Of a stretch of DNA of 64,000 bases, positions 36,804 through 45,120 are shown piece by piece. A model generated the notes under the pieces. That model was given only the letters and a program-made list of their open reading frames with translations, was not told the DNA's origin and made no database searches. The DNA comes from Lusitaniella coriacea LEGE 07157 (GTDB lineage Bacteria; Cyanobacteriota; Cyanobacteriia; Cyanobacteriales; Spirulinaceae), in contig NZ_JADEWZ010000024.1 in assembly GCF_015207425.1 (NCBI RefSeq), forward strand, positions 20,081-84,080, given 5' to 3'. Every line of letters begins with the position of its first letter. Positions within the stretch are counted from its first letter, which is position 1. Made by a program: the position numbers and the translations under genes.

Positions 36804-37000
36804 ATTGTTGTGGCATTACGCAGTTAAGAGTTACGCCTGATGTCAATTATCTGAAGCCCTTGTGGGAGAAAGGTTAAAGGATGACTGTTGGCGCTCAACA
36901 ACAATCCGTCATTTTTTCCTTGACAGACCACTACGAGAGAAATCCGTTTTTTGTCCTGTATAGAGCGCCCTTACGATATCCATTATTTTCAAGCGAGCTT

Positions 37001-37498
37001 ATGACTCAACTCAATCTCCGTTCTGCAACGCCAAAGGATATTCCCATTATTTTTTCGTTAATCCAAGCGCTGGCAAAGTACGAAAAATTGTCGGAGGAGG
37101 TGACAGGGAATGAGGATGCGTTGCGGGAACATTTATTTGGAGAGCGTCCCTATGCTGAGGTGATTTTGGCAGAGTGGGCGGGGAAAACGGCGGGTTTTGC
37201 CCTATTTTTCCCTAATTATTCCACCTTTTTAACCCAACCCGGATTGTATTTAGAGGATTTGTTTGTCGTTCCGGAGTATCGCCGTCGAGGAGTTGGGACG
37301 GCATTATTGCGTCATGTGGCGCGTTTAGCAGTGGAACGGGGAGTGGGGCGGTTAGAGTGGAGCGTGTTGAATTGGAACGAACCCGCGATCGCGCTCTACA
37401 AAAGCTTAGGGGCTGTAATAATGGAAGAATGGCGAATTTGTCGCATTAGTGGATCGGCATTGCCCAAACTCGCACAAGGACGCGATCGCGAAGCTTGA
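37001..37498 (+). CDS. GNAT-family N-acetyltransferase
   Basis: This 165-residue acetyltransferase has the family order: beta-1 start (LNLRSATPKDIPIIFSLI), the PGLYLEDLFVVPEYRRRGVGTALLRHVARLA acetyl-CoA block with the R-x-x-G-x-G/A loop, and the late strand LNWNEPAIALYKSLGA. It resembles the diamine/spermidine acetyltransferase group, but the acceptor is unknown. ATG at 37001 is chosen; the upstream 40 codons of the frame do not fit the fold. Confidence 0.85.
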   Translation: MTQLNLRSATPKDIPIIFSLIQALAKYEKLSEEVTGNEDALREHLFGERPYAEVILAEWAGKTAGFALFFPNYSTFLTQPGLYLEDLFVVPEYRRRGVGTALLRHVARLAVERGVGRLEWSVLNWNEPAIALYKSLGAVIMEEWRICRISGSALPKLAQGRDREA

Positions 37499-37536
37499 TA
37501 CAGAGAGAGCAAAGTATTGTGAGCTTCTCCCTTACC

Positions 37537-37572
37537 ATCGTAAAATCTTAAGAGATCGTAAAATCTTAAGAT
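37537..37572. repeat. Tandem 18 bp repeat with ATCTTAAGAT palindrome
   Basis: Two units of 18 bp (37537-37554, 37555-37572) match at 17 of 18 positions, and the second holds the perfect palindrome ATCTTAAGAT. They lie 61 bp before the GH57 start codon, so they could form an operator, although this is not shown. Confidence 0.45.
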
Positions 37573-37633
37573 ACGACTACAACCTAGGCTGCGGTCTACA
37601 GTATTCTGTCCACGCATAAATTCCCAAACTACT

Positions 37634-39223
37634 ATGGCTTTTGGCTACTTTGCCCTTGTTCTTCATGCCCATCTCCCGTTTGTTCGCCATCCAGAAAGCG
37701 ATTACGTACTAGAAGAGGAATGGCTCTTTGAAGCCATTACAGAAACCTATATTCCTCTGCTGCACGTCTTTGAAGGGTTAAAGCGGGATGGAATAGATTT
37801 CAAAATAACCATGAGCATGACTCCTCCCTTGGTGTCGATGCTGCGCGACCCCCTCCTCCAAGACCGTTACGAAGAACATCTCTCGTTACTCGAAGAACTC
37901 GTTGCCAAAGAGATCGACCACAACAAGCACAACGGTCATATTAAATATTTGGCGGAATACTACGCAACAGAGTTTAAGAATATTCGTAGCACTTGGGAGC
38001 GCTACGATCGCGATTTGGTTAAAGCCTTTAAGCAATTTCTCGATAGCAACAACCTAGAAATTATTACCTGCGGGGCAACACACGGTTATTTGCCCTTGAT
38101 GAAAATGTATCCCCAAGCGGTCTGGGCGCAGATAAAGGTTGCTTGCGAACATTACGAAGAAAACTTTGGTCGTCCGCCAAAAGGAATTTGGTTACCGGAG
38201 TGTGCTTATTATGAAGGCGTAGAGCGAATGCTGGCGGATGCGGGTTTGCGCTACTTCATTATGGACGGACATGGTTTACTCTACGCGCGTCCCCGTCCCC
38301 GCTTTGGCAGCTACGCCCCCATCTTCACGGAAGCTGGTGTTGCAGCCTTTGGGCGAGATCATGAATCCTCTCAACAGGTTTGGTCTTCTCAAGTGGGGTA
38401 TCCCGGCGACCCGGTGTATCGCGAATTTTACAAGGATTTGGGCTGGGAGGCAGAGTACGAGTACATTAAGCCCTACATCATGCCCAACGGTCAGCGCAAG
38501 AATACGGGGATTAAGTACCACAAAATCACCAGCCGCAATGCAGGGTTATCCGATAAGGGACTGTACGATCCCTATTGGGCGCGAGAGAAGGCGGCAGAAC
38601 ACGCGGGGAATTTTATGTTCAACCGCAAACAGCAAATTGAGAACTTGGCAGGAATGATGCACCGTCCGCCATTGGTGGTTTCCCCCTACGATGCGGAGTT
38701 GTTCGGTCACTGGTGGTATGAGGGTCCTTGGTTTATCGATTACCTGTTCCGCAAGTCCTGGTACGACCAAGATTCTTACGATATGACCCACTTGGCGGAC
38801 TATTTGCGCGCGTGTCCCAACCAACAGGTGTGTAAGCCTTCCCAGTCGAGTTGGGGGTATAAAGGGTTCCACGAGTATTGGTTGAATGAAACGAATGCTT
38901 GGATTTACCCCCATTTGCACAAGGGTGCGGAACGAATGATTGAAATTAGCCATAAGGAACCCGCCGATGAGTTGCAATGGCGGGCGCTCAATCAAGCCGC
39001 GCGGGAGTTACTATTGGCACAGTCTTCGGATTGGGCGTTTATCATGCGCACGGGAACGATGGTTCCCTATGCAGTTCGTCGGACGCGATCGCACTTGATG
39101 CGGTTTAATAAGCTTTACGAGGATTTGAATGAAGGGAAGGTGGATTCGGGATGGTTGGAGAAGGTGGAAAAGATCGATAATATTTTCCCCAATATTAACT
39201 ATCGTGCTTATCGACCGTTGTAA
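37634..39223 (+). CDS. Glycoside hydrolase family 57 protein (1,4-alpha-glucan branching-type)
   Basis: This 529-residue enzyme has the GH57 (beta/alpha)7 barrel with the N-terminal HAHLPFVRHPE motif. The catalytic nucleophile lies in GIWLPECAYYEG and the general acid in VVSPYDAELFGHWWYEG. A C-terminal helical region follows (EPADELQWRALNQAARELLL), as in the DUF1957 group. GH57 members of this length are 1,4-alpha-glucan branching enzymes acting on glycogen. Branching activity is inferred by family, as some members are inactive. ATG at 37634 starts the gene and a terminator ends it at 39245. Confidence 0.9.
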   Translation: MAFGYFALVLHAHLPFVRHPESDYVLEEEWLFEAITETYIPLLHVFEGLKRDGIDFKITMSMTPPLVSMLRDPLLQDRYEEHLSLLEELVAKEIDHNKHNGHIKYLAEYYATEFKNIRSTWERYDRDLVKAFKQFLDSNNLEIITCGATHGYLPLMKMYPQAVWAQIKVACEHYEENFGRPPKGIWLPECAYYEGVERMLADAGLRYFIMDGHGLLYARPRPRFGSYAPIFTEAGVAAFGRDHESSQQVWSSQVGYPGDPVYREFYKDLGWEAEYEYIKPYIMPNGQRKNTGIKYHKITSRNAGLSDKGLYDPYWAREKAAEHAGNFMFNRKQQIENLAGMMHRPPLVVSPYDAELFGHWWYEGPWFIDYLFRKSWYDQDSYDMTHLADYLRACPNQQVCKPSQSSWGYKGFHEYWLNETNAWIYPHLHKGAERMIEISHKEPADELQWRALNQAARELLLAQSSDWAFIMRTGTMVPYAVRRTRSHLMRFNKLYEDLNEGKVDSGWLEKVEKIDNIFPNINYRAYRPL

Positions 39224-39244
39224 TTGCTAATTCTTTCTTATTTT

Positions 39245-39269
39245 CCCCCATTTTTAGGGGGATTTTTTT
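39245..39269 (+). terminator. Intrinsic terminator after the GH57 gene
   Basis: CCCCC (39245-39249) pairs with GGGGG (39257-39261) over a 7-nt loop, followed by A and seven T. It lies 22 bp after the GH57 stop codon. The rest of 39224-39628 holds no convincing gene, only repeats. Confidence 0.8.
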
Positions 39270-39482
39270 GTCCGTGGGGTTTGTTTCAACGGGAAGATAT
39301 CGCATAATGAAATCAAGAGTTGGCTGTTGTCAGGAATGCTGTAATTGCGAGGCAGACAAGCAGACAAATATTTTGTTTTTTCATAGTAGTTTGCTTGATA
39401 GAGGTGGGGGTGGGCGATGCCCGACTTTTCAATATATGCTGATTCTAAAATCCATTTTAAAGTGATTGAAAGCCGAGGTTTT

Positions 39483-39550
39483 GGTGGGTTACGGTGAACA
39501 CACAGGTCAACGAGGAGATATCCATAAAATTGCCACCTAACCCACCCTAC
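39483..39550. repeat. Palindromic dispersed repeat, copy B
   Basis: This is the inverted counterpart of copy A at 5074-5146: it begins GGTGGGTTACGG and ends CCTAACCCACCCTAC. The middle differs. Nearby are other cyanobacterial low-complexity units such as GCGTCTCCGTGTCCCCGCG (39592-39610). Confidence 0.6.
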
Positions 39551-39628
39551 GCGAGCTTTAAAGTTGGGAATAACGTAATAAATCTCTCACCGCGTCTCCG
39601 TGTCCCCGCGTCTCCGTTTCTCCCCTTA

Positions 39629-40333
39629 TCACTGTACGCCAACAGCGCGTCCGCCAGTACCGAAGATAATCGCGCGATCGCGCGGCATGGGTTCCCAACC
39701 CACATCAAATCCCTCACTCCACGCCAGTTTGCGTGCTTCTCGAAAGACCTTAAAACTGTCGGGACGCACGATAAAAGCGAGATAATCATTTTTGGGGTTT
39801 AGTTTTTTGAGAACTTGTTGAAAATCCGAATTGGTTTGTTGTAAGTCCTGGGGTGATTCTCCTGGTTGGTCTTCAACAGGGAGAAAGGCTAAACTTAATC
39901 CCTCACCATACAGTTTCACTTCGTAGTATTTGGTTGTGGCGCGATAATTTTGTAATTGTGCGTTTCGTTCTAGATAGCATCGGTCGTATTCTTCACGTTG
40001 TTGGCGATAGTATTCGTATAAAACCGAATCGGGGTCGCGGGAAAAGGAGGGTTCGCCACAGAAAGGTAAACTATTAATAAATTGAGCGACTTGGTTAGTT
40101 GCAGAAACGGTGTCGAGATAGGCGGCGCGATCTCCTTTGACTTCAAAAAAATGGGCGGTTTTATTACTTGTAGAAAGAAGTGGCGTGCGAATAATATTTC
40201 CTGCTTGCGCCGTAACGAGGGTAACAAACAAGCTAATAAACATCAGAACGCCAACGGTGTTGGTAAGAATGTCTAAAAACGAGTCGAGGTTTTGGGTGGG
40301 TGCGACGGATTTTCGCTGTCTTCTTCGTCTCAT
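39629..40333 (-). CDS. ExbD/MotB-like single-span membrane protein, Asp-containing (channel trio)
   Basis: This 234-residue protein begins with a basic cap (MRRRRQRK) and has one membrane span (residues 19-42, SFLDILTNTVGVLMF) with Asp21 at the place where ExbD, TolR and MotB carry the proton-binding Asp. The rest is extracytoplasmic. Its C-terminal part contains AFIVRPDSFKVFREARKLAW followed by SEGFDVGWEP, which is shared with the upstream gene (40330-40791). It has no OmpA-like peptidoglycan domain. The ATG at 40333 overlaps the previous stop as ATGA, so the two subunits are translationally coupled. It is the last of the three genes. The function is unknown. Confidence 0.82.
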   Translation of the reverse strand: MRRRRQRKSVAPTQNLDSFLDILTNTVGVLMFISLFVTLVTAQAGNIIRTPLLSTSNKTAHFFEVKGDRAAYLDTVSATNQVAQFINSLPFCGEPSFSRDPDSVLYEYYRQQREEYDRCYLERNAQLQNYRATTKYYEVKLYGEGLSLAFLPVEDQPGESPQDLQQTNSDFQQVLKKLNPKNDYLAFIVRPDSFKVFREARKLAWSEGFDVGWEPMPRDRAIIFGTGGRAVGVQ

Positions 40334-40791
40334 TGTGCCTCTTCTATTTTAAGCTGCCAATCGCTATCAAAGGGTTCGTAACCCAGGTCAATTCCTTCTG
40401 ATTCGATTAATTCCCGAACTTGCTCAAAGACTTGAAATCCATCGGGTCTAACGGCAACAATAAAATATTCGCGATCGCGGTTATTTTTCATTTCCGTTAA
40501 TAATCGACCAAAAGCAGAACTTTTTTGACTAATTTGTTGTTCTTTGACTACGGTTTTGCTGGGATAGATAACGACGCTATCAGCACGACATTCAATATAA
40601 CGCGGTTGCTTAATACGGTTCTCTCCCTGTTCGCTTTTGACGACGATTTTCACATCCTTCTGCTCGTTTAGCATTTGACTGGTAATGACAATAATTAATA
40701 AAATCAATGTCCCAATCGTGCAGGCGAGAATGGAAAGGAAAGGGAAGAGTTCGGTTTGAATGGGTTGTTTAGAAATTGAACGCCGACGCAT
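40330..40791 (-). CDS. ExbD-like single-span membrane protein lacking the Asp (channel trio)
   Basis: This 153-residue protein is a paralogue of the next one. It starts with a basic cap (MRRRSISK) and has one span (about 17-40, PFLSILACTIGTLILL), where Ser20 replaces the membrane Asp. After about 60 residues it ends with FIVAVRPDGFQVFEQVREL and SEGIDLGYEP, the same motif as its partner. The two may form a heterodimeric plug with one active and one silent subunit. No peptidoglycan-binding domain is seen. It follows the channel gene after 183 bp and overlaps the next start. Confidence 0.8.
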   Translation of the reverse strand: MRRRSISKQPIQTELFPFLSILACTIGTLILLIIVITSQMLNEQKDVKIVVKSEQGENRIKQPRYIECRADSVVIYPSKTVVKEQQISQKSSAFGRLLTEMKNNRDREYFIVAVRPDGFQVFEQVRELIESEGIDLGYEPFDSDWQLKIEEAQ

Positions 40792-40974
40792 AGTTTAGTG
40801 ACTAATCAACAGTTTAGGAGAGATAACAATTTTCACTTTGGTAAGGTACAAAAATTGAATTTTAAGGGAATAGAGAACAGATAAATGTACTTCATAAGTC
40901 CGAAAAATGCCATAGTTAAAAGCCCAATATTTCGTAGGGTGGGCAGCGCCCACAAGCATTAAAGTAATGCTGAA

Positions 40975-42354
40975 TCAATCATCCCCTTCCATAAAAGTAA
41001 TGCGTCTTGGTTTTCCAAGTTTTTGTAAAACGGGTTTAAGTTGAGTTAAATTTCCTTGAAGTTCACTTAAAACGGTTCCTAATTGATTGGTTTCTTTCAG
41101 GGAATGTAAACTATATTCCAAACCTTGTTGAAGTCGAGCGACTTCTAGGATTTGATTCGTGCATTCTTCTAAGGCATCCACTCGATTTGTCAAGGCTTGC
41201 GTCGCTTGTTCGAGTTGTTGCATAATTTGTTTTGATTGACGCGCCAACTGATTGGCAACGGCGGTTTGATTTGAAGAGATTTCCGTTAATTTTTCTTGGG
41301 TTTCTTTAACTAAATCTCTAGTTGTTTGCTGCTGACCTTCAAAGGTTGAAATGAAATCCTGACGGTCTTTTAAGGCAATTTGATTGATTTTTCCCGCTTG
41401 TTGAATCAGCTTTTCCGTCATGTCTCGAACTTGACCGATTTCAGTAACAAAACTTTGAGCAATTTCTGAAGCGGCTTGTTGAGCGTAGTCTCGTGCGGGT
41501 TGAACCAAGGCTTCGGGTTCGGGCAAACTGTCTTGAATGGCTTGGGTGACCGATCGCGCGATCGCGCCCTCGTCCAATTCCTTAGCGCGTCCTTTTAATT
41601 TTGGTAGAACTTGCTCGTTAATATAAACATCAATTCCCAAAAGAAATTTCGATTCAAACCGTTCGACTAAAACCACTGGAATCATCACCAAAACACTGAG
41701 TAATAGCGCCAAAAGTGTGGTGTCAAATGCCACAGCTAAACCACTTGTAACCGTGCCAATTCCTTCTTTGATTTGATCGATTTCTGCCGCTTGTTCGAGA
41801 AACCCAGAAAAGCCATTGACTGCTCGACTAATCCCCACAACTGTCCCGATAAATCCCAGTAAAGGAATTGCCCAAACTAAAATACGTGGAATGGAATAAG
41901 AAGACTCGGAAGCACTCAGATAAAAAGAGGAATCATCAAGGGCTAATTCTGTTGCGGTTTTCCCACTTCCCGATTCAATATAGGCTTTAATGATGCGACT
42001 ACAACGAATTGCTAGCAAGTATCCCGAATGAGATAAGGCGTATTCGAGTTTAGCGACTTGGCGAGAATCGGGATCTTCGAGAGAGATATTCGGCGGAATC
42101 CAAAGTTGTCTTAAGGCTTTAAATTCCCTTTGTATTTTAATGAATTTTAGGAGCGCGATCGCACTTGCAGTTCCTGCTAAAAAAATAACAAGAGGTTGAG
42201 TCAATCCTCTCTCATAAAGTAAAACGCCGATAAAAGTATCTTTTACCGGAAATAGCAAAATATAAATACCCACAAGAACGACACAACCAATCCCTATTGC
42301 CAATGGCATAGGAACATCTAATTCCTGTCGTGCGTAACTGGAACTTCTCGACAT
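40975..42354 (-). CDS. MotA/TolQ/ExbB-like proton channel protein with long coiled tail
   Basis: This 459-residue membrane protein has four spans (about 17-37, 52-71, 156-178 and 203-230). The third and fourth contain the family motifs WAIPLLGFIGTVVGISRAV and GTVTSGLAVAFDTTLLALL, which line the ion path in ExbB and MotA. The last 220 residues form a cytoplasmic coiled coil rich in Gln, Glu and Lys (about 240-459). ExbB and TolQ lack such a tail, while ZorA of the Zorya defence system has one. Here it heads a three-gene unit with two ExbD-like paralogues. The driven process is unknown. The start is ATG at 42354. Confidence 0.88.
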   Translation of the reverse strand: MSRSSSYARQELDVPMPLAIGIGCVVLVGIYILLFPVKDTFIGVLLYERGLTQPLVIFLAGTASAIALLKFIKIQREFKALRQLWIPPNISLEDPDSRQVAKLEYALSHSGYLLAIRCSRIIKAYIESGSGKTATELALDDSSFYLSASESSYSIPRILVWAIPLLGFIGTVVGISRAVNGFSGFLEQAAEIDQIKEGIGTVTSGLAVAFDTTLLALLLSVLVMIPVVLVERFESKFLLGIDVYINEQVLPKLKGRAKELDEGAIARSVTQAIQDSLPEPEALVQPARDYAQQAASEIAQSFVTEIGQVRDMTEKLIQQAGKINQIALKDRQDFISTFEGQQQTTRDLVKETQEKLTEISSNQTAVANQLARQSKQIMQQLEQATQALTNRVDALEECTNQILEVARLQQGLEYSLHSLKETNQLGTVLSELQGNLTQLKPVLQKLGKPRRITFMEGDD

Positions 42355-42738
42355 ATCAATAAAATCCTAGGGATTGACGGCTAACTCAGGTGCGATCCTA
42401 ACAAATTTTGCTCTAAGCTAAGATGCGTCTAGAGTAGGGGCATAACACGGCTCTAAGTACAGGACAAAAGTTGCTGCGAATCCAATTTACGATTGAACGA
42501 GTCGGTTGGGGAGCCACTGTTTTGCTGGGGTTCCCCCCGTTGTAGCAAGTGGCGTTTGAATGTAATGAAACCCAACAGAGGCAAGACTTATAACTTTTGT
42601 TGGGTTTCGCTCTCGCTCAACACCAACCTACAAAAACACGTTATTTCTAGGGATGAATCTTCTCGCCGCATCCCCGTGTCTCCCACTCTCCGCGTCTCCG
42701 CGTCTCCCTCAACGCACAAGATCGAAATTGACAGACCA
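42355..42738. repeat. Intergenic region with hairpin repeat
   Basis: GAAACCCAACA (42567-42577) is inverted as TGTTGGGTTTC (42598-42608) with a 20-nt spacer. The segment continues into CTCAACACCAACCTAC (42616-42631), and a related copy is at 55014-55052. CCGTGTCTCC-type low-complexity DNA fills 42672-42712. No gene is seen here. Confidence 0.5.
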
Positions 42739-43413
42739 CTAGTGGGGTTGATAGCTGGTCATCACTCTTCCCGCACCCCATAATTGTTGGTAGTAAGCGC
42801 GACTCACCTCATTACTGTCTTCCGAAAGCTGGTCAATGCCAATTCCATCGCGTCCAATATCTTTGCCAGAACTGTGGATATATTGACCCTCTCCCAAATA
42901 AAGCGCTACATGACTCACCCTCGCGGTTTGCTGGAAAAAAATCAAATCGCCGGGACGCAATTCTTCGATTTCAATGGATTGGGTAAATGCTGCTTGCTGA
43001 TAGGAATCTCTGGGTAACCAAATTCCCGAAGCCGCAAACGCCGCCTGCATCAGTCCCGAACAATCGTAATTTGGCGCGACAGTTCCACCCCACAGGTAAT
43101 AATTGGGGCATTGCATGGCGGCGCGAGTAAAGGCAATGATTTGGGGAATTTTCTGCTCGATTTCTGCGCGGGAATATTTTTGGGGTTGATACGCCGTTGT
43201 TGCAGGTTGCAATGCGCTGACACTCGAACGAGGCAACCATCCCGAATAACCATCTTCGCACAAACAAACTTCCAGGGCAGAATCGCGCACAGAAAGAAGG
43301 CATAGCTGTCGTCCCGTCGCTGCTTGGGTTACTAAATTTTCGCAGTTGGGAGATTCGTAGAGATTGAGGTTAGTTTGAAGAGAATATTCTTCGGTGGGTG
43401 ATGGAGTTAGCAT
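42739..43413 (-). CDS. NlpC/P60 family peptidase with SH3-like N-terminal domain
   Basis: This protein of 224 residues cuts gamma-D-glutamyl-diamino acid bonds in peptidoglycan peptides. Its N-terminal half (about 10-75) looks like a bacterial SH3 domain (LNLYESPNCENLVTQAATG, YSGWLPRSSV). The NlpC domain has the catalytic Cys118 (NYDCSGLMQAAF), His168 (RVSHVALYLG) and His180 (YIHSSGK). There is no clear signal peptide, as is common for the cyanobacterial members. ATG at 43413 is chosen; a GTG at 43431 lies nearer the IS element, whose right end is only about 20 bp upstream of the ATG. Confidence 0.92.
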   Translation of the reverse strand: MLTPSPTEEYSLQTNLNLYESPNCENLVTQAATGRQLCLLSVRDSALEVCLCEDGYSGWLPRSSVSALQPATTAYQPQKYSRAEIEQKIPQIIAFTRAAMQCPNYYLWGGTVAPNYDCSGLMQAAFAASGIWLPRDSYQQAAFTQSIEIEELRPGDLIFFQQTARVSHVALYLGEGQYIHSSGKDIGRDGIGIDQLSEDSNEVSRAYYQQLWGAGRVMTSYQPH

Positions 43414-43442
43414 GATGCTTGAAAGACGCACAGGTTGACACT

Positions 43443-43463
43443 CCCCTGCCTAAAGGCGAGGGG
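43443..43463 (-). ncRNA. Predicted 3' stem-loop of the TnpB guide (omega) RNA
   Basis: CCCCTGCC (43443-43450) pairs with GGC-GAGGGG (43455-43463) over TAAA, with one bulged base. It overlaps the end of tnpB and lies just inside the right end. In IS200/605 elements this terminal region gives the omega RNA, whose guide comes from the flanking DNA. Confidence 0.6.
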
Positions 43464-44694
43464 ATTCTTCTTTCATCGACCCAGCTTGTTTGGACAGGTT
43501 TTCACCAATCCAAATAGAGGCTAAATCTCCAGAAGCGTTTGTTCCGGTATGCCCTACCGTACTTAAGGCTCGGTTCAAGATGTTAATGGCTGCATTATGG
43601 TCGCGGTCTAAAGTACATCCACACTGGCACACATGAGTCCGAGTACTGAGCGACTTCTTGACCGTTGTCCCACAACTAGAGCAGTTCTGAGAAGTGTACG
43701 CCGGATTAACCGCAACAGTTACCTTACCGAACACTTTCGAGAAATACTCCAGCCACGCCCTGAACTGATACCAACCCACATCATTAATCGACTTAGCGAG
43801 ACAGTGATTTTTTGCCAAATTCCGTACTCTCAAGTCTTCGTAGGCTATCAGATCGTTAGATTGAACAACGCACCGCGCCAGCTTTACGGCGTGGTCTTTA
43901 CGCTGCCTACTTATCTTGAGGTGCTGTCTGCTGAGTCGATTGATGGCTTTGGAGCGGTTGGCAGAGCCTTTTTTCTTGCTCCGGGCATAGTCTGAGGAAA
44001 CCTCAGAATGTCCGGTGCGCTTCTTGCGAGAAACGCGACGTTGATGAAACCTTATGCGCTCCTCACCCAAGCGATAAAATCGAGGATTGGGTTCTGCATT
44101 GCCGTTGGAGTCGGTGTAGAACTCCTTCAATCCAACATCTAACCCGATGGCATTGCCGCTCGGTTCAATAGTTTCTGTTCGCTCTATTCTGACGCAGAAC
44201 TGAACATAGTAACCATCGGCACGGCGAACAATGCGAACGCGCTTAATCTGGTCGATATCGTAGAAGTGAAGGTCATAGCCCCCTTTCAACTTCAATCGCC
44301 CGATTCCCTTTTTGTCAGTGAAAGTGATGTGTTTGCGCTCGTTAGATAGCTTCCACCCACTAACTTTGTACTCGACAGAACGTGCGTTCTTCTTGAATTT
44401 CGGATAGCCCTTCTTCCCCGCCACCTTCAGCTTGCAGTTAGCATAAAACCGCAAAATTGCAGACCATGTGCGTTCTACAGAAGCTTGGCAAGCATGGGAG
44501 TTCAAGTCTTTAACAAAGGGAAATTCGGCTCTAAGGCTGGTGTTATACCGAAAAATCTCTTTTTTCCCAACCTCTCGACCGTTCATCCAATAACGTAAGC
44601 ATTTGTTTTGAACAAACTGCGCAGTACGGATGGCTTCATCAATAGCCATCTTCTGTTGCTGGTTGGGATAGCTCTTAAATTCTAGGACTATCAC
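43450..44694 (-). CDS. tnpB: TnpB RNA-guided nuclease (OrfB, IS605 family)
   Basis: This 414-residue TnpB appears complete. The RuvC-like residues are Asp186 (IGLDVGLKEFY), Glu286 (IAYEDLRVRN) and Asp365 (LDRDHNAAINIL). The zinc ribbon is CSSCG (338-342) with CQCGC (356-360). The N-terminal helix-turn region (FKSYPNQQQKMAIDEAIRTA) and basic middle fit the family. TnpB cuts DNA next to a TAM using the omega RNA from the element's right end. Translation starts with GTG at 44694. Intact catalytic residues suggest recent activity. Confidence 0.93.
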   Translation of the reverse strand: MIVLEFKSYPNQQQKMAIDEAIRTAQFVQNKCLRYWMNGREVGKKEIFRYNTSLRAEFPFVKDLNSHACQASVERTWSAILRFYANCKLKVAGKKGYPKFKKNARSVEYKVSGWKLSNERKHITFTDKKGIGRLKLKGGYDLHFYDIDQIKRVRIVRRADGYYVQFCVRIERTETIEPSGNAIGLDVGLKEFYTDSNGNAEPNPRFYRLGEERIRFHQRRVSRKKRTGHSEVSSDYARSKKKGSANRSKAINRLSRQHLKISRQRKDHAVKLARCVVQSNDLIAYEDLRVRNLAKNHCLAKSINDVGWYQFRAWLEYFSKVFGKVTVAVNPAYTSQNCSSCGTTVKKSLSTRTHVCQCGCTLDRDHNAAINILNRALSTVGHTGTNASGDLASIWIGENLSKQAGSMKEESPRL

Positions 44695-44949
44695 GATGTT
44701 CGACCTCTTTATCGCTATATTTTATTCTACCAAACCTAGTATCAGGGTTCCGGTAGGTTTGGGAAATCACTGAAAGCCCCCCTGTAAGCGCACCCCCACG
44801 CGCCGAGGTTTCCAAGTCCGTGTCATCTGGGGAGGTGGCGACATCTGACGGGGCGTACAGGGTTTCGAGGTTTCCTCGAAACACAGCCCCTCAGTTTTCC
44901 TCAGATGCTTGTGACCGCCGTGTTTCCCCAGATGTTTATACCGGACGCT

Positions 44950-45120
44950 CGGCGTAAAGACGGAGCAAGAAGGGAGGAGGCTTGAAACCCATGCATTTTG
45001 GTCATTTAAGCATATATGAGTTCAGAATTAAGGCAATAAGCCCTCTCCCCCAACCCCTTAAGGTCGGCTTGCGTCCTCTCCCAAGCCTGGGAGAGGGGAG
45101 ATAGACGCAATCGAGATTAA
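44950..45120. other. Spacer between IS element and WD40 gene
   Basis: This short region contains the degenerate unit CCCTCTCCCCCAACCCCTTAAGG and a stem of CTCTCCC/GGGAGAG near 45070-45100, which may act as a transcription end for the leftward WD40 gene. No gene is visible. Confidence 0.35.

Larger units (their letters stand above)
43434..44949 (-). mobile_element. IS200/IS605-type element carrying only tnpB
   Basis: The right end begins near 43434 (GTTGACACTCCCCTGCC) and holds a stem-loop. The other end is placed near 44949 because 44923-44949 (ending TTTATACCGGACGCT) reappears in inverted form at 60352-60378 (24 of 27 bases), which marks it as an element end. No Y1 transposase (tnpA) is present, so movement would need one in trans. 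The DNA between the tnpB start and the left end (44695-44922) is non-coding and structured. Both boundaries are my estimate. Confidence 0.7.

Noticed and set aside
39268..39802. Short rightward frames downstream of the GH57 gene
   Set aside because: They run through a terminator, a palindromic repeat and low-complexity DNA, and their products are repeat-encoded.
40975..42354. Full Zorya defence system
   Set aside because: The channel resembles ZorA, but the partners lack an OmpA domain and no ZorC, ZorD or ZorE gene lies nearby.
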